Shown piece by piece: positions 10,125 to 18,022 of a stretch of DNA of 64,000 nucleotides. Location: NCBI GenBank assembly GCA_030653985.1, contig JAURYJ010000042.1:56850-120849 (forward strand), in the 5' to 3' direction. Numbering within the stretch: position 1 is the stretch's first letter; the number at the start of each line of letters is the position of its first letter. Below the pieces are notes generated by a model. That model ran no database searches and was not told where the DNA came from. It saw only the letters and a program-made list of their open reading frames with translations. Source of the stretch: Methylobacter sp. Its GTDB lineage: Bacteria > Pseudomonadota > Gammaproteobacteria > Methylococcales > Methylomonadaceae. The position numbers were made by a program, and so were the translations under genes.

Positions 10125-10305
10125 CCAAGACATTACACTCCCGACATGCAATGCGTGTTAACCGGTTCGGAAACTGATATTCAAAAGCATTGCTTAGTTG
10201 AATTGGTGTTGTTCGTCAGACGTAAGCGAGTTCATGTTTCGATGTCGGCAAGCCAGTAGATACTCTCTTAAACTACAAGTCCTATTTGCTAAAAATTTAA
10301 AAAAA

Positions 10306-11307
10306 TTAGCATGACGCTTCGACGGGTAGCGTATAAAAACGGGAACCGTCAAATTCTTTATCGGCTTTCAACATGCCATGGATGGCGTGCAATAATTTAC
10401 GCATCACGGCACAAAGGGCTTGCAGCTTCTTCAGTCCATTGTTTTCAATCAAATGGCGGTAATAGCCTTTGATATGGGGTTCATGGCAACTGGCCACCAA
10501 CGCAGGCATGTACAACGCGTGGCGAATATACTTATTGCCCGCCTTGCTGATACGCGGCTTTTTAGCGATGCTCGTACCGGATTCGTTGTGGCGTGGATCC
10601 AGCCCTGCATAGGCAACCCATTGTTTTGCATTCATATCATGTGGCAAAACCATCAGTTCGGCCAGTAATTGTATGGCGCTCGCTTCGGCAATGCCTTTAA
10701 TACCGATGATCAGCACCAAGGCGCGCGCCAGTAGCTCATGTTGCCAGATAAGGGCAAGTGCACTATCCCGGTGTGCTTTGATCTGCTTTTCCAGCACCTC
10801 AATCAGTTCTTCGGTTTGGCTGAGCACGATGTCTGGCGTGTCCTGAGTGGACGTTAAGGCATGCAGCTGGTTTTTGGTTTGCGTTTTTAGTTTGGTTAAC
10901 GCCGCTATTCTGCGCCCCAGAGCCCTTAGCGCAATGTTTTCGTCGGCTGGACGCTGCCACGCTTCAAAAGGCATCCTTTCGCAATAGATCGCCAAGGTTT
11001 CAGCGTCAATGGCGTCGGTCTTGCTGCGTTTCATCAGCACCTTAGCAAAATTATGGGACGTCTTCGGATTGATGACCATCACCTCAAGGCCTTTCGTCCG
11101 ACTGAGCGCAACGGCCAAGTCAAAATGGTAAACGCCCGTGGCTTCGAGGCAAATCCGTGTTTCGCCTTTCAATTTCACTAAATGCTGGATAATGGCCTGA
11201 TGTCCAGCCGCAGTGTTTTCAAAGGTCTTGGCGGGGCGAGTCTTGCTGTTAACGCTCACGACAACGACTAATTCTTTTTGACCAACATCAATGCCTACAG
11301 AGTTCAT
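10306..11307 (-). CDS. IS110-family transposase (DEDD recombinase)
   Basis: 333-residue transposase of an IS110-family element. The N-terminal DEDD RuvC-like domain shows GIDVGQKELVV, CLEATGVYH and KTDAIDAETLA. The C-terminal Transposase_20 domain has YAGLDPRHNESGTS and SKAGNKYIRHALY, which carries the candidate catalytic serine. I chose ATG 11307 because GAGGAAG lies just upstream; the frame stays open from a TTG at 11322 that overlaps this ribosome binding site. The gene looks intact. In this family a structured noncoding end specifies target and donor (see the ncRNA entry). Confidence 0.95.
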   Translation of the reverse strand: MNSVGIDVGQKELVVVVSVNSKTRPAKTFENTAAGHQAIIQHLVKLKGETRICLEATGVYHFDLAVALSRTKGLEVMVINPKTSHNFAKVLMKRSKTDAIDAETLAIYCERMPFEAWQRPADENIALRALGRRIAALTKLKTQTKNQLHALTSTQDTPDIVLSQTEELIEVLEKQIKAHRDSALALIWQHELLARALVLIIGIKGIAEASAIQLLAELMVLPHDMNAKQWVAYAGLDPRHNESGTSIAKKPRISKAGNKYIRHALYMPALVASCHEPHIKGYYRHLIENNGLKKLQALCAVMRKLLHAIHGMLKADKEFDGSRFYTLPVEASC

Positions 11308-11520
11308 TTTTATCTTCCTCAATTGGTTTGTTATGATGATCGCTGGTTTCCCAACCCTGGCACTTCATCTACCGTCCTTGTGAATGCAGACTCAGAAAGC
11401 TTGGCTTTACAGGTCTAAGATACTCCACGGCATGGATGACGAGGGTGGGGAGCCTTTCTACATACAAGCTCGAAGCTTTAGGGTGGGACGGCTTCCCCAG
11501 AAATCGGCTATCACTATAAA
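11308..11520 (-). ncRNA. Candidate IS110 bridge RNA / noncoding end
   Basis: The stretch upstream of the transposase has no ORF and holds local inverted repeats, for example AAGCT-CGA-AGCTT at 11466-11478. Two similar C-rich runs (CCCACCC on the minus strand) flank that hairpin. In the IS110 group the bridge RNA is encoded in the noncoding end upstream of the transposase, which fits this position and strand. The assignment rests on position and family knowledge; I could not fold it or identify target- and donor-binding loops with certainty. Confidence 0.4.
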
Positions 11521-11553
11521 CTTTTTGGTTTAATTTATCTTGTGGTTGAAGAG

Positions 11554-11585
11554 GTCTTTAATATACAAGGTCTTTAATATACAAG
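11554..11585. repeat. 16-bp perfect tandem duplication
   Basis: The unit GTCTTTAATATACAAG occurs twice head to tail. It lies just outside the presumed IS110 end and abuts the first copy of the 96-bp palindromic repeat. It may be a replication-slippage scar or a trace of an insertion event. Confidence 0.7.
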
Positions 11586-11680
11586 GATGGGCAAAGGAGG
11601 TACGACGTGCCGATCAATGACGCACGCATCAATGTCAACACGCTGAATCGATGGGCACGCTATCGCTTTGCCCATCCTAC
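11585..11680. repeat. 96-bp palindrome-bounded repeat, copy 1
   Basis: Begins GGATGGGCAAAG and ends CTTTGCCCATCC, a 12-bp perfect inverted repeat, with a second internal pair based on CGTGCC/GGGCACG. It is almost identical to the copy at 11755-11850. Together with the adjacent RAYT gene this resembles a REP/BIME arrangement. The stretch 11323-11862 otherwise holds no gene; short ORFs in it are by-products of the repeats. Confidence 0.75.
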
Positions 11681-11729
11681 GCGCTTGCATGGTTTTTATG
11701 TTCGCAGGCGGATTATGGATGATTGGTGT

Positions 11730-11750
11730 CATAACGCCATCCGCTTAAGC
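11730..11750. repeat. 21-bp direct repeat, matches 3' end of the acetyltransferase gene
   Basis: The 21 bases here are identical to 12474-12494, which encode the last residues (LKRMAL and part of the stop) of the GNAT toxin gene. The two copies bracket the second palindromic repeat and the broken RAYT gene. It may be a duplicated gene tail or a scar of insertion. Confidence 0.6.
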
Positions 11751-11751
11751 C

Positions 11752-11850
11752 GTAGGATGGGCAAAGGAGGTACGACGTGCCCATCAATGACGCGCGCATC
11801 AATGTCAACACGCTGAATCGATGGGCACGCTATCGCTTTGCCCATCCTAC
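11752..11850. repeat. Palindrome-bounded repeat, copy 2 (99 bp)
   Basis: Same unit as copy 1 with a longer perfect terminal inverted repeat: GTAGGATGGGCAAAG at 11752-11766 and CTTTGCCCATCCTAC at 11836-11850. Only a few substitutions separate the two copies. It lies 12 bp from the 3' end of the RAYT remnant. Confidence 0.75.
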
Positions 11851-11862
11851 TCATTACCTATC

Positions 11863-12397
11863 CTACTCATAGCCCATGTTCTCATTATTCAGCTCGTTAA
11901 AATTGTCATCTAACAACACGCCTGGTTCATACCATCCTTTGCGGATGGCTTGATTAAATGAACTATACGGCCAATCCTGCGGTTTGGAAACGTACTCATG
12001 CTTAACCGGATTAAAATGAATGTAATCCACATACCGTCGCCAATCGTCTTCATCGCGAATGTAATGCTCCCAAAAACGTCGTTGCCAAATGCCTTTTTTC
12101 ACGTTTTTTGGTCTTGGAATCGCTGACCACACGACTTGGCAACCCCGCTGAAAATTTACGTTTAATCATCATCCAGCGTTTAGAAAAATCGGCATCATTT
12201 TCCGGTAATCGCCATATCGTATGCAAATGATCAGGCAGCACTACTATCGCTTCAATCTCAAAAGGATAACGTGATAAACACAAACGAAAAGCAGCACGCA
12301 ATCGTTCAATGTTTTCAATTAATAGAGGCTCTCGATTTTCAGTAACTACGGTAAAAAAATAACGCGCACCGGGTTGATAAAATCGCCGATATTGCAT
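11863..12397 (-). pseudogene. Frameshifted REP-associated tyrosine transposase (RAYT)
   Basis: Y1-type transposase of the RAYT/TnpA-REP family, which handles REP palindromes as single-stranded DNA. The first part (12397 down to about 12135) gives MQYRRFYQPGARYFFTV and the HUH-type motif LPDHLHTIW. The second part, in another frame (about 12132 to 11863), gives GIWQRRFWEHYIRDEDDW and YVDYIHFNPVKHEYV. Joining the frames near CGTGTGG at about 12130-12138 restores a continuous family protein, so a single-base indel broke it. A sequencing error or programmed shift is possible but less likely. The neighbouring palindromic repeats are its probable substrates. Confidence 0.85.
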
Positions 12398-12472
12398 GGT
12401 TATCCCGCTATCATCAATTGCAAAGGGATAGACAAGTGAAGCCTGCTTTCAATTTGATGCCTTGCAACAATT

Positions 12473-12955
12473 TCATAACGCCATCCGCTTAAGCGACAGG
12501 ATTAAAGTCATAGGCTGTGTCGGTGAGGAAACGAAGCCATGATGCTGATAGAAAGCCTTTGCTTCAACGGATAACGCATTAACAAGTAATCCGCGTATAC
12601 CAAGAATTCCAGCCGCTTGCGCAGTGCGAACGGTGGCATCTTGCAGTAAGGCAACACCAAGTCCTCGGCCTTGATAAGCTTTATCAACAGCAAGGCGACC
12701 CAGAAGGGCGATTGGCACGGGATCGGGCATATTGCGGCGGATTAAGGCGGGTGTGTTGTTTAATTCCAGTGCGCCTGAAGCGAGACAATAATAAGCAACA
12801 ACCCTTTTTCCTTCGCTTACAACGTAAGTGCGCGATGCGCCGTTGATTTGATTAGGATAGGCCCGTTTTTTGAGCCAGTTATCAAGACTATCGACGCCAC
12901 AGGCAAAATCATCAAGCCAATAATCGACCGTCAGCAGCGTGGGCGCAGACAGCAT
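12473..12955 (-). CDS. GNAT acetyltransferase toxin, TacT-like
   Basis: GNAT-fold acetyltransferase of the kind that acetylates aminoacyl-tRNA and blocks translation, paired with a DUF1778 antitoxin. The acetyl-CoA site is LLGRLAVDKAYQGRGLGVALL (motif A, Q/RxxGxG/A), with VNALSVEAKAFYQHHGF near the C terminus (motif B). From ATG 12955 it has 160 aa, usual for TacT. That start shares one base with the antitoxin stop (TAATG), indicating coupled translation; a TTG at 12967 is the alternative. The last 21 bases recur at 11730. Confidence 0.88.
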   Translation of the reverse strand: MLSAPTLLTVDYWLDDFACGVDSLDNWLKKRAYPNQINGASRTYVVSEGKRVVAYYCLASGALELNNTPALIRRNMPDPVPIALLGRLAVDKAYQGRGLGVALLQDATVRTAQAAGILGIRGLLVNALSVEAKAFYQHHGFVSSPTQPMTLILSLKRMAL

Positions 12956-13242
12956 TAGGCTTCCCAAGGTTTTGGAGCCGCCATCAGCCGTTCAAAGCCT
13001 TCGCCATTGGGCGGGCTATCAAGCACGTTAAGAAAATGCGCGTAAGTCGTTTGATCAACCCGCACAAGGGCTTGGTCAATTAAAGATTCTTCTGCCGCAC
13101 GTCTCGCGGCATCAATCATAAAGTCAGAGCGCGTTTTACCTTGCGCTTTTGCGGCCCTGTCAATCAATGTACGAATATCGCTACGAATCCTTAAATTAAC
13201 GGCATGCGTTTGGGTATCGGTTGTTGTTTGGCGGTCAGGCAT
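12955..13242 (-). CDS. DUF1778 antitoxin, TacA-like (ribbon-helix-helix)
   Basis: 95-residue antitoxin. The N-terminal third is a ribbon-helix-helix DNA-binding domain (VNLRIRSDIRTLIDRAAKAQGKTRSDFMIDAA), and the C-terminal part, ending FERLMAAPKPWEA, is the usual toxin-wrapping tail of DUF1778 proteins. It is upstream of and overlaps the GNAT toxin, the standard order. By family precedent it represses its own promoter, which should lie in 13243-13330. Confidence 0.9.
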   Translation of the reverse strand: MPDRQTTTDTQTHAVNLRIRSDIRTLIDRAAKAQGKTRSDFMIDAARRAAEESLIDQALVRVDQTTYAHFLNVLDSPPNGEGFERLMAAPKPWEA

Positions 13243-13331
13243 AAAAACTCCTATTATTTTTCAATTTTCGTCAATCATACGCGATAAAAATACACGCTGT
13301 GTATCTGTTTTCGTTCTTTTAGTTGAACACG

Positions 13332-13365
13332 ACAATACTCTCTCAATGCTTGTTGAGAGTATTGT
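13332..13365. terminator. Strong hairpin between hsdM remnant and toxin-antitoxin
   Basis: Arms ACAATACTCTC (13332-13342) and GAGAGTATTGT (13355-13365) form an 11-bp stem with a 12-base loop. No clear T-run follows, so it may be an intrinsic terminator of the upstream hsdM transcript, an operator for the toxin-antitoxin, or a recombination scar. Confidence 0.4.
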
Positions 13366-13398
13366 GTCAAGGTCATAAACCTCATAAAACCGCCGTAT

Positions 13399-14540
13399 TC
13401 ACCCGCGAAATTCACTTTTAACAACTGTTGGCATTACGAATGCACCTCTTGCAGCAACTTCATAACCGACGATGCCGATTTCCTGATCCTTGTGGTCTTT
13501 TTTGCCCTCATCTATCCAGGCATCGGGAACATGGGGTAAAACCTCTTTGGCAAAATACGCTTCGTTGATTTCGTTAACCGATCTGCTTGGATCAAGCGCG
13601 ACATTTTCATTGTCGCGCAGATCGCCATCGGCTTTGTATTCCAGCACTTTGCCGTCCACATCAAACAAGCCGTATACTGGATTTGCCTTGCCTTTATTGG
13701 ATAGCACCCACACATAGGTGGAAATGCCGGTGTTGTAAAACATGTCAGTCGGCAGTGCAACGATGGCTTCCAGCAAATCGGCTTCCAGAACGTAACGGCG
13801 AATTTCGGACTCACCTGAACCGGCACCGCCGGTAAACAATGGCGAGCCGTTAAGAATAATGCCGATACGTGCGCCGCCTTTGGAGGCATCTCTTAACTTG
13901 CTGATCAGGTGCAACAGGAATAACAGCGAGCCGTCCGAGACCCGTGGCAAACCGGGGCCAAAGCGGCCATCAAAACCTTTTAGGGTGTTTTCGTTTTTAA
14001 TGTCAGATTCAATTTTTTTCCAATCCACGCCAAACGGTGGATTGGAAAGCATGTAATCAAATTTATCGGCATAGAGCTGATCATTCGATAAGGTATTGCC
14101 GAGTTTAATGTTTTTGACTTCTTGCCCTTTAATCAGCATATCGGCTTTGCAAATGGCGTAACTCTCGGGGTTAAGTTCTTGCCCGAAGCCACGCATGACT
14201 GCTTGCGGGTTTAACTCATGCACGTATTCCATGCCCGACGACAAAAAGCCGCCGGTACCTGCGGTCGGGTCATAGATGGTGCGAATAATGCCCGGCTTGG
14301 TCAGCGCGTCATCATCTTCCATGAACACCAGTGCGGTAGTAAGACGCACAATATCGCGTGGAGTAAATTTTCAACCTGAGCCAGTACCGCGTCTTTGCTG
14401 TCCTCTAATACGCCTTCAAGGCGGCGTAACAGGGTGAACGGCAGGATGATGCGGCCGTACTGGCTTTGCTTAAAGTCGCCGCGCAGTAAGTCGGCTAACG
14501 ACCAGATGTAGGCGGCCAGGTTGTTGGTGTTTTGTGTCAT
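13399..14540 (-). pseudogene. hsdM: Type I restriction-modification methyltransferase HsdM, internally deleted
   Basis: Remnant of an N6-adenine methylase. From ATG 14540 the HsdM N-domain can be read ([20 protein letters not shown], then [20 protein letters not shown]) for about 56 residues. The sequence then jumps, out of frame, at about 14365-14372 into [15 protein letters not shown], the segment that precedes the catalytic domain. The intervening part of the N-domain, roughly 100 residues or more, is missing. The catalytic part keeps DPTAGTGGF (SAM motif I) and SNPPFG (motif IV). No hsdS or hsdR lies nearby. The gene should not give functional modification. Confidence 0.88.
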
Positions 14541-14672
14541 AGTTGTGCTGCTTATCTCGTTTATAGCCAAAGGGCAAATGGCGAATGATAGGAAAAACCA
14601 TGCCATATTACCATGCCATGACTGTGCAAAATGGGGCGTATACGCCGTGGACAGTCAGGGTTAAAAAGTCAT

Positions 14673-15419
14673 TTATGATGGAGTACTACCGGGGGACACG
14701 CGCTTGCAGACCAACAGTACCTCGCCGACCTCATCGGTATTGATCAGGCCTTCATGAAGCTGGAGCGATTTCTGTAAACGCATCGTATAGGGCATGACCC
14801 GGTTGTACCACTTCATGGCTCGCTCTCGTCGATGTTGCAAAAACCACATGCCGAGATCCAGTAGCAATGAGGAGCGGGGTTTCATACCGAAGACGGCGCT
14901 ACGCTCTATGATAAAGCCATGGTGGTGCAACAGCGCCTGGATCTGCTTCGGTTCATAGCGCCGTCGATGGCCGACGAAATCGTCAAAAGGTGTCCACATC
15001 TCAGGATGCAGTGGCGTTGACAACAGCAGCGTCGCACCTATTGTGGCGACACGAGCCAATTCCGCCATGGCCTTCTGATCATCATCGACGTGTTCGATAA
15101 TATCGAGAGCACACAGCAAATCAAAGGTTCCGTCGGCAAAGGGCAATCTGCCAATGGAAGCCATTACCGGCCTCCCACTGCCGGCGGCCAGTTTTGTCAG
15201 CGCATGCATGCTGATGTCGACAAAAGCCGTGCCGTCGACGGGCAATCGTGGCCGTAATCCGGGGGCGACTTCCAGGTGACAAGTCGCCTTGGTCAATAGT
15301 TGGCTGACCAATGGCCAGGTGTTGAAACGCTCCGGTTCAACCAATCGGGCATCACGCCAGAGGGGTTCATAGAAATTCCGGTTCGCTACCATCAGTTCGT
15401 GGTCATTGAGCGTATTCAC
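14673..15419 (-). CDS. Class I SAM-dependent methyltransferase
   Basis: 248-residue Methyltransf_11-type protein. Motif I appears as HLEVAPGLRPRLP, the acidic loop at the end of strand 2 as FVDIS, and motif II/III as LLCALDIIEHVDDDQKAMAEL, followed by LLLSTPLHPEMW. A C-terminal region (FGMKPRSSLLLDLGMWFLQHRRERAMKWYNR) resembles enzymes that act on small molecules or lipids. The substrate cannot be inferred. It stands alone at the right edge of the accessory island. Confidence 0.78.
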   Translation of the reverse strand: MNTLNDHELMVANRNFYEPLWRDARLVEPERFNTWPLVSQLLTKATCHLEVAPGLRPRLPVDGTAFVDISMHALTKLAAGSGRPVMASIGRLPFADGTFDLLCALDIIEHVDDDQKAMAELARVATIGATLLLSTPLHPEMWTPFDDFVGHRRRYEPKQIQALLHHHGFIIERSAVFGMKPRSSLLLDLGMWFLQHRRERAMKWYNRVMPYTMRLQKSLQLHEGLINTDEVGEVLLVCKRVSPGSTPS

Positions 15420-15586
15420 AGTTAACCTGACTCCAGAGAGGAATTAGAGGATACACACGGAACCCCTGTGTTCATCTATTTTTGATGATTCCGGGTGAGG
15501 GGCGGAGAGCTGATTCTCCTCGATCTTTCACAGCAAATCGTGCCTGCCAATGAGAGGATTCAGCCATCGATTGTTAATAATTATAC

Positions 15587-15616
15587 TTGTATTGGTCTGT
15601 CGGAAGGGTGTATAAA
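15587..15616 (+). promoter_or_regulatory. Possible sigma-70 promoter for the secreted protein gene
   Basis: TTGTAT at 15587-15592 and TATAAA at 15611-15616 are separated by 18 bases, about 46 bp before the ATG at 15663. GGAG at about 15650-15654 serves as ribosome binding site. The match is reasonable but was found by eye. Confidence 0.4.
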
Positions 15617-15662
15617 TAATATCGAATCAATACTATTATTTTATTACATTGGAGATTTATTT

Positions 15663-16235
15663 ATGAAACTCATTAGCAAAACATCCCTAATCGCTTCTGC
15701 AATCAGCTTAACTTTGGCAAGCGCTTTGGCTTTAGCCGGAACGCCCGGATATTTATCGATGAACGATGTTCAATCGGAGGTGGAAGGAAAAGGCGCCAAT
15801 AAAACCTTGGAAGTAGAAATAAAAACCAATGGAGCAATACCTGTCGATGGCAAATCCGGCGCCTTCGGTTATGCGGTATTAACGGATAACAGCAATAATG
15901 TGCTGGTTTTGGTTACTCATCTGCCTATTGATGACAGCTCCTATGAGCACCCGATTAGCGGTTTTCATGCTCATGTTTTAGACTTAAAAGAACCCACTGA
16001 TGCCTGTAAAGGTGCCAATTTCGAAGTGGATTTAGTCAATTCGGCCAAAAATACGGCATTCGATGCCAATTACCCATGGAAAGTCAAAGGTCAGGAAGTT
16101 TCTGTCGAAAAAGTACCCGTTACCGATTTAGGCGATGCCGGTGTGGAAGCGGTGGTTTCCTTTACGCTGCAACCCGTTTTAGATGCCAACAAAAAACCAA
16201 CAAATCTTTGTATTACCGTTGTCGATAAAGTCTGA
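15663..16235 (+). CDS. Secreted protein of unknown function, 190 aa
   Basis: The product has a clear Sec signal peptide (MKLISKTSLIASAISLTLAS, cleavage near ALALAG). The mature part is acidic and beta-rich, with the notable segment GFHAHVLDLKEPTDAC and two cysteines (DAC at about residue 120 and LC near the C terminus) that could form a disulfide. The His-x-His could bind metal. I do not recognise a named family. The frame opens earlier, at 15495, but the ATG at 15663 is preceded by GGAG and starts the signal peptide. It is monocistronic. Confidence 0.8.
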   Translation: MKLISKTSLIASAISLTLASALALAGTPGYLSMNDVQSEVEGKGANKTLEVEIKTNGAIPVDGKSGAFGYAVLTDNSNNVLVLVTHLPIDDSSYEHPISGFHAHVLDLKEPTDACKGANFEVDLVNSAKNTAFDANYPWKVKGQEVSVEKVPVTDLGDAGVEAVVSFTLQPVLDANKKPTNLCITVVDKV

Positions 16236-16662
16236 TTTTCCCTCTTTCCTACGCAGCGCGTCATTGTCATGTCTTAACTTAATGGCAGTGATGCAGCGCG
16301 TGGGAACGAGAACCTAATATAGGTGGCAAGTCCATTGAGGAAAACACCTTCAGTTATCTGGGATAGTCTCAGTCAAACTAAAAAACTTGAACATCGGGTT
16401 TTGCCACTTAGCTATCGAAACAATCGAGTCAATTCCTAGCCTGTCGTACAAAAACAATGGGTCGCAAGTCGTGTTGTGGCTCCGCTTTTTGTAAAGATTA
16501 GCGAGCACGTCTGGAAAGAAAAGAGGTCCTCGGTATGCTGCGGACGATCACCCACTGACAGGTGTTTTTTTAGGTATCTGTAAAAATTAAAATTATAATC
16601 AATTGAGTTTTACTCCATTCCGGGTAAAACCAACTATAGATAACTAAGGCAGGGAGAGGTCA
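16236..16662. other. Gene-free stretch with a partial repeat element
   Basis: 427 bases without a credible ORF. At 16276-16291 it carries AACTTAATGGCAGTGA, the right arm of the composite inverted-repeat element seen whole at 18023-18124. A degenerate left arm precedes it (TCATTGTCATGTCTT at 16261-16275), so this is probably a deletion derivative. Downstream is an AT-rich stretch before the pilU gene that could hold a promoter. I looked for a riboswitch here and found no convincing match. Confidence 0.55.
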
Positions 16663-17859
16663 GTGGAAAGAAAAGAAGCGATGGACTTTATGATTAAGTT
16701 ATTAAAACTTATGTTGCATAAAGAAGGATCTGATTTATTTATTACCGCCGGTTTTCCACCTGCAATAAAAATTAAAGGCAAAATGTCACCGGTTGCGCAG
16801 CAGGCATTATCGGCTAATGATTCCAAGGCTCTGACGCAGTGCATCATGAATGACAAGCAGCTTAAGGAGTTTGAAGAAACACAAGAATGTAATTTTGCGA
16901 TTGCGCCTGCCGGGTTATCCCGGTTCCGGGTTAATGCCTATGTGCAGCAGGGCTGCCAGGGCTTGGTTATCCGGGTCATTGCCGCAGAAATACCCAATTT
17001 CGATCAATTGGGATTGCCGCCTGTTTTAAAAGAAGTGATGATGAACAAAAACGGCCTGGTTATCATGGTCGGCGGTACCGGCTCCGGTAAATCAACGTCT
17101 ATGGCGGCCATGATCGACCATCGTAATGCGAACAGTTACGGTCATATTATCACCCTGGAAGATCCCATTGAATACGTGCATGCCCATAAAAACTGTATCA
17201 TCATGCAACGAGAAGTCGGCGTCGATACCAAGAGCTGGGAAGCCGGATTGCACAATACCTTACGCCAGGCTCCCGATGTTATTGTGTTGGGCGAAATTCG
17301 CAGCGCCGAGATTATGAATTACGGTTTGGAGTTCTCTCAAACCGGTCATTTAGCCTTGGCTACCTTGCATGCGAACAATGCCAATCAAGCTATCGACCGG
17401 ATTTTGGGTTTTTTCCCCATTGAGAGCCAGGCCAAATTGATGCAGGATATTTCGGTCAATTTACGCGCGATTATTTCTCAACGACTGGTTAAAACCGTTG
17501 ATGGCGGGCGTTGTGCAGCCATTGAAGTTTTACTCAATACACCGTTGATTGCCGATTATATTGCCAAAGGTGAGGCTTCCAGCATCAAACCGTTGATGGC
17601 TAAATCGCGTGAACTGGGTATGCAAACCTTCGATCAGGCTTTGCTGGATCTTTATCAGGCGGGGAAAATAGGTTATGACGAGGCTTTAAGAAATGCCGAC
17701 TCCCAAAATGAGTTGCGCTTGCAAATCAAGCTGGCATCAGGTGAAGACCGGTCGCTAGGCAGGTTTTCGTTACAATCGAAAGATGATGGCGGTGATGAGG
17801 ATAATGATAACGATAGTCTTCCATCAGAAAATATAACCAAGGGAATGGTTAGAAACTAA
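16663..17859 (+). CDS. pilU: Type IV pilus retraction ATPase PilU
   Basis: Cytoplasmic hexameric AAA-like motor of the PilT/PilU group, accessory to pilus retraction. The N-terminal PAS-like domain includes GSDLFITAGFPPAIKIKG. The core has Walker A GGTGSGKST, Asp box EDPIEY, Walker B VIVLGEIRS and His box LATLHANNANQAIDRI. The C-terminal part (GMQTFDQALLDLYQAGKI then ALRNADSQNELRLQIKL) follows the PilU rather than PilT pattern. GGGAGAGG precedes the GTG start; ATG 16681 is a good alternative. An acidic, Asp-rich tail of about 35 residues ends the protein. No pilT is present here; a second PilU homologue follows. Confidence 0.92.
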   Translation: MERKEAMDFMIKLLKLMLHKEGSDLFITAGFPPAIKIKGKMSPVAQQALSANDSKALTQCIMNDKQLKEFEETQECNFAIAPAGLSRFRVNAYVQQGCQGLVIRVIAAEIPNFDQLGLPPVLKEVMMNKNGLVIMVGGTGSGKSTSMAAMIDHRNANSYGHIITLEDPIEYVHAHKNCIIMQREVGVDTKSWEAGLHNTLRQAPDVIVLGEIRSAEIMNYGLEFSQTGHLALATLHANNANQAIDRILGFFPIESQAKLMQDISVNLRAIISQRLVKTVDGGRCAAIEVLLNTPLIADYIAKGEASSIKPLMAKSRELGMQTFDQALLDLYQAGKIGYDEALRNADSQNELRLQIKLASGEDRSLGRFSLQSKDDGGDEDNDNDSLPSENITKGMVRN

Positions 17860-18022
17860 GGGATTACCGCTTAAGCCATCGCTATCTACACAATAAGCTT
17901 GATAGTTTTCCATTGTTACGACTTATTGCAACCGGAGTGCAAGCTTTGCTTGCGCTTGCAGCCGAAGCCTGCACTCCAGATGCTAAAATTCAGGGCGACC
18001 TATGCATTCCCACGCGGGAGCG

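Larger units (their letters stand above)
10280..11520 (-). mobile_element. IS110-family insertion sequence (ends approximate)
   Basis: The element comprises the transposase gene plus a roughly 200-base noncoding stretch upstream of it (11308-11520). IS110 elements lack clear terminal inverted repeats and often lack target duplications, so the ends cannot be fixed from one copy. The AT-rich stretch near 10280-10305 and the change of character near 11520 are my estimates. The insertion lies between mscK and a repeat-rich region. Confidence 0.6.

Noticed and set aside
10306..11307. IS110 transposase as a pseudogene
   Set aside because: All DEDD motifs and the C-terminal serine region are present in one uninterrupted frame.
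11607..11816. 69-aa ORF across the palindromic repeats
   Set aside because: Its sequence is a translation of the duplicated repeat, including the repeated peptide INVNTLNR-like/ASMSTR ends in different frames.
11585..11850. Two similar repeats separated by unique sequence, as in a CRISPR array
   Set aside because: There are only two copies, each 96-99 bp and internally palindromic, and no cas genes. A REP/RAYT explanation fits better.
16236..16662. Possible riboswitch (cyclic-di-GMP type) ahead of pilU
   Set aside because: I could not match the conserved core or tetraloop receptor by eye. A covariance search would decide.
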